DNA of 64,000 nt from Mycolicibacterium hodleri (GTDB lineage Bacteria > Actinomycetota > Actinomycetes > Mycobacteriales > Mycobacteriaceae): assembly GCF_025822245.1 (NCBI RefSeq), contig NZ_JACKTL010000073.1:1-64000 (forward strand), written 5' to 3'. The translations under genes and the position numbers were made by a program. The notes beneath the pieces were generated by a model that had not been told where the DNA came from, did no database searches, and was given only the letters and a program-made list of their open reading frames with translations. Shown here piece after piece: positions 58,271-64,000 of this stretch. Numbering within the stretch: position 1 is the stretch's first letter; each line of letters begins with the position of its first letter.

Positions 58271-59567
58271 GAATCCCGACGACGCCGCGGAGGTGACGCC
58301 CGCCGGACTGTCGCGCCGAAAGTTGTTCGGCGCGGCGGGGGTCACCGCCGCGGTGGTCGGCGCGGCCGGTGCGGGCGCGCTGGCCGGCCGCGCGTCGGCG
58401 GCCAGTACCGCCACCGAGGAGCTGCAGAGCTCGGTGCCGTTCCGCGGCGAGCGCCAGGCGGGCATCGTCACCGCCGCGCAGGATCGCATGCACTTCTGCT
58501 CCTTCGACGTCACCACCGACGACCGTGCCGACGTCGCGGCGATGCTCAAGGAGTGGACCGAGATGGCCGAGCGGATGACGCTCGCCCAGGAGGCCGTCAG
58601 CAACGGCGCCGTCGGTCTCAACCCCTACGCCCCGCCCGCGGACACCGGTGAGGCCCTTGGTCTTCCGGCGTCGCAACTGACCCTGACGGTGGGCTTCGGG
58701 CCGACGTTCTTCACCAAGGACGGCAAGGACCGCTTCGGCGTCGCCGACAAGCGTCCGGAGGCGTTGATCGACCTGCCGAAGTTCCCGAACGAGACGATGG
58801 ACCCGGCCAGGAGCCACGGCGACATCTGCGTGCAGGCCTGCGCGAACGATCCACAGGTGGCCGTGCACGCCATCCGCAACCTCGCCCGCGTCGCGTTCGG
58901 CACGGCCGCGGTGCGCTACTCGCAGCTGGGCTTCGGCCGCACGTCGTCGACCACCCGCGGCCAGGCCACGCCGCGAAACCTGTTCGGCTTCAAGGACGGA
59001 ACGTCGAACCTCAAGGCCGAGGACACCGGCGCGCTGGACAAGCACGTCTGGGTCGCCGACGGCGACGGCCCCGCGTGGATGACCGGCGGCTCCTACCTGG
59101 TGACCCGCCGCATCCGGATGCGCATCGAGAACTGGGACCACACCACGCTCATGGAGCAGGAGCGAGTCATTGGGCGCCTCAAGGGAACCGGCGCACCGAT
59201 CGGCTACGCCGACGAGTTCGACGCGCTGGACTTCACCACCAAGAGCTCCAAGGGCACCCCGCTGATCGACATGGCCGCCCACGTGCGGCTGGCGTCGAAG
59301 GAGAACCTCAACGGGATCGAGATCCTGCGTCGGGGATACAACTTCACCGACGGCACCGACGGTTTCGGCCATCTCGACGCCGGCCTGTTCTTCATCGCGT
59401 TCGTGCGCGACCCGCGGACGTCGTTCGTCCCCATGCAGATGGAGCTGTCGCGACGCGACGCCCTCAACGAGTACATCACCCACACGGGCACCGCCCTGTT
59501 CGCCTGCCCGCCCGGGCTGCGCGACGGTGACGCGTCCGCCTACTGGGGTTCGACGCTGCTGTCCTGA
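58251..59567 (+). CDS. efeB: EfeB/Dyp-type heme peroxidase with Tat signal
   Basis: A 438-residue dye-decolorizing peroxidase. A twin-arginine signal (SRRKLFG at about 21-27) precedes the mature protein. The distal GxxDG motif is FGFKDGTSN, and the proximal heme-ligand His is in AAHVRLAS. EfeB oxidises Fe2+ to Fe3+ or uses other donors in the periplasm-like space. The GTG start lies 20 bases inside efeO, so the two genes are translationally coupled. Confidence 0.92.
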   Translation: MSSQDSKNPDDAAEVTPAGLSRRKLFGAAGVTAAVVGAAGAGALAGRASAASTATEELQSSVPFRGERQAGIVTAAQDRMHFCSFDVTTDDRADVAAMLKEWTEMAERMTLAQEAVSNGAVGLNPYAPPADTGEALGLPASQLTLTVGFGPTFFTKDGKDRFGVADKRPEALIDLPKFPNETMDPARSHGDICVQACANDPQVAVHAIRNLARVAFGTAAVRYSQLGFGRTSSTTRGQATPRNLFGFKDGTSNLKAEDTGALDKHVWVADGDGPAWMTGGSYLVTRRIRMRIENWDHTTLMEQERVIGRLKGTGAPIGYADEFDALDFTTKSSKGTPLIDMAAHVRLASKENLNGIEILRRGYNFTDGTDGFGHLDAGLFFIAFVRDPRTSFVPMQMELSRRDALNEYITHTGTALFACPPGLRDGDASAYWGSTLLS

Positions 59568-59589
59568 GGCGTCGCCTTGCGGCGTCGAA

Positions 59590-59638
59590 CGTGGACTTGT
59601 GCACCACTTCTCGGCCACACGCCGCACACAACTCCACG
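59590..59638. terminator. imperfect hairpin between convergent efeB and mazG
   Basis: CGTGGACTTGTGC (59590-59602) is largely complementary to GCACACAACTCCACG (59624-59638), with two or three extra bases bulged. It lies in the 83-base gap between the convergent stops, so it may serve both genes. A dispersed palindromic repeat is an alternative. Confidence 0.42.
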
Positions 59639-59650
59639 CTCGGCGCAAAC

Positions 59651-60594
59651 CTACGTCGGCCAGTGCGCGCGCCACTCCTCTTCGGTGACGACGCCGAGCT
59701 GGGCGTCCTCGAGATCAGTGCCGCCCCGGCTCGCCAGGATGCTCTGCTCGACCTTGCGGACGACGTCCACGAAGTCCAACGCCTCTGCGCGCACGGCACT
59801 CTCGGGGTCGCCACCGAACGTCGCCCCGATCGCCACCAGGCCCTCGGGCATCAGATCGGTGGGCAGACCCGCCGCGGTGGCCCGCTCCAGGACCTTGTTC
59901 GCCAGCGCCAGCGCGGGCTGAGCGGTCGGCACGTCGTCCATGACGGACCCGCGAGCCTTCACCTTGGCCTCCAGCGCCTTGCGCTCCTCCCACTGCGCCA
60001 GCTGGTCGTCGAGCGAAATTGCTTCTCCGGCAAGCACTGCCGGGACTCGGTTGCCGAGCTTGCGCACCAGCGCGTCGGCCACGTCGTCGATGCCGAACGG
60101 CGACGTGTCGGCGTCCTCGGCGATGCGGGCGTGGAACAGCACCTGCAACAGCACGTCGCCGAGCTCCTCGCGCAGCTCGTCGGCGTCGCCGATGCGGACC
60201 GCGTCGAACAGCTCGTAGACCTCTTCGAGCAGATACCGCCGCAGCGATTCGTGGGTCTGCTCGCCCTCCCACGGCCCCGCCTTACGGAGGGTGTCCATGA
60301 TCGCGACCGCGTCGACCAGCCGCTCGCCGGATGGCGGTGCGGGCGTGCAGATCAGCGTCGCCCCGGCTGCCAGCCGAGCCTTCACCATCGGGTGATTCGG
60401 GTCCGACGACAACAGCACCGGGGCGTCCTCGCCGAGGTAGGCCGGCCGGCACGCGGGCAGCGACCACGGGACCTTGACCGGCATCTCCTCGGTGTACTGC
60501 ACGTCGCCGGCGAGCAGCGCCACCGCCTCCACGGGCATCAGCGACGGCCGGCGCGGGTCGACCAGGACGACGGTCGACGCGACCGAGCCGGCGC

Positions 60595-60598
<4 letters not shown>
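59651..60598 (-). CDS. mazG: MazG nucleoside triphosphate pyrophosphohydrolase
   Basis: A 315-residue protein. The MazG all-alpha NTPase domain is clear (GPWEGEQTHESLRRYLLEEVYELFDAV, EELGDVLLQVLFHARIAED) with acidic residues coordinating magnesium. A divergent N-terminal segment of about 90 residues and a C-terminal second helical part match the mycobacterial form (Rv1021). It hydrolyses noncanonical nucleotides to monophosphates. The GTG at 60598 overlaps the mfd stop by four bases. Confidence 0.93.

Positions 60599-64000
<3,402 letters not shown>

Overview
The window is GC-rich, gene-dense DNA from an actinobacterium, most probably an environmental, rapidly growing Mycobacterium (Mycolicibacterium). 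The clearest evidence is the right end. There mfd, mazG, lpqU, eno, a DivIC/FtsB protein, a DUF501 protein and a Ppx exopolyphosphatase follow the order known from the M. tuberculosis Rv1020-Rv1026 region, but with an efeUOB iron-uptake operon between mazG and lpqU. An ESX-type secretion-substrate cassette, a PapA-like acyltransferase, a Hip1/TAP-like secreted hydrolase and an IdeR-type iron box also fit this assignment.

Layout. 1-2.4 kb: an ion transporter, a lysine-repeat J-domain protein and a CsbD gene with a SigF-like promoter. 2.5-9.5 kb: an envelope/general-stress block. It contains a long minus-strand run of Asp23/Gls24, AmaP-like, DUF6286-like and DUF2273-like genes plus a miniature J-domain protein, leading into a PAS protein and an RsbW-type kinase/anti-sigma factor. 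Two more CsbD-type genes, an ECF sigma factor overlapping another Asp23-like gene, and an ANTAR protein follow. 9.6-15.6 kb: MHS-family transporter, secreted peptidase-like hydrolase, condensation-fold acyltransferase, aldo/keto reductase and a small unknown protein. 15.7-21.7 kb: accessory DNA with a tRNA (UAA anticodon), a truncated tyrosine-recombinase-like gene, a SnoaL/LEH-like gene divergent from an MmyB-type regulator, and a four-gene ESX-substrate/SAV_915/immunity-like cassette.

21.9-36.1 kb: a catabolic region around a GntR regulator. The left arm encodes an APC permease, an FAD oxidoreductase, a small alpha/beta-barrel protein and an aldehyde dehydrogenase. The right arm encodes an APH-fold small-molecule kinase, an AGXT2L-type PLP phospho-lyase, a YdiJ/Dld-type FAD/Fe-S 2-hydroxyacid dehydrogenase and a succinate-semialdehyde-type dehydrogenase. 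Three related 9-bp sites (TGTTSNACA) lie at the promoters and probably tie both arms to the regulator. The set would suit breakdown of a hydroxylated amine such as hydroxylysine or ethanolamine through a phosphorylated intermediate.

36.1-42.1 kb: MFS transporter, 2H phosphoesterase, and a LacI-controlled operon of an acetylpolyamine-amidohydrolase-like deacetylase with an SSS symporter. A perfect 18-bp palindrome lies in its control region. 42.2-51.7 kb: a mycobacterial secreted repeat-tailed protein, a kdpDE pair without kdpFABC in view, TetR, methyltransferase, alpha/beta hydrolase, propionyl-CoA-synthetase-like enzyme, a 34-residue Cys/His-rich peptide gene and a small membrane protein. 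51.7-64 kb: the conserved ppx-to-mfd block with the efe insertion; mfd runs off the right edge.
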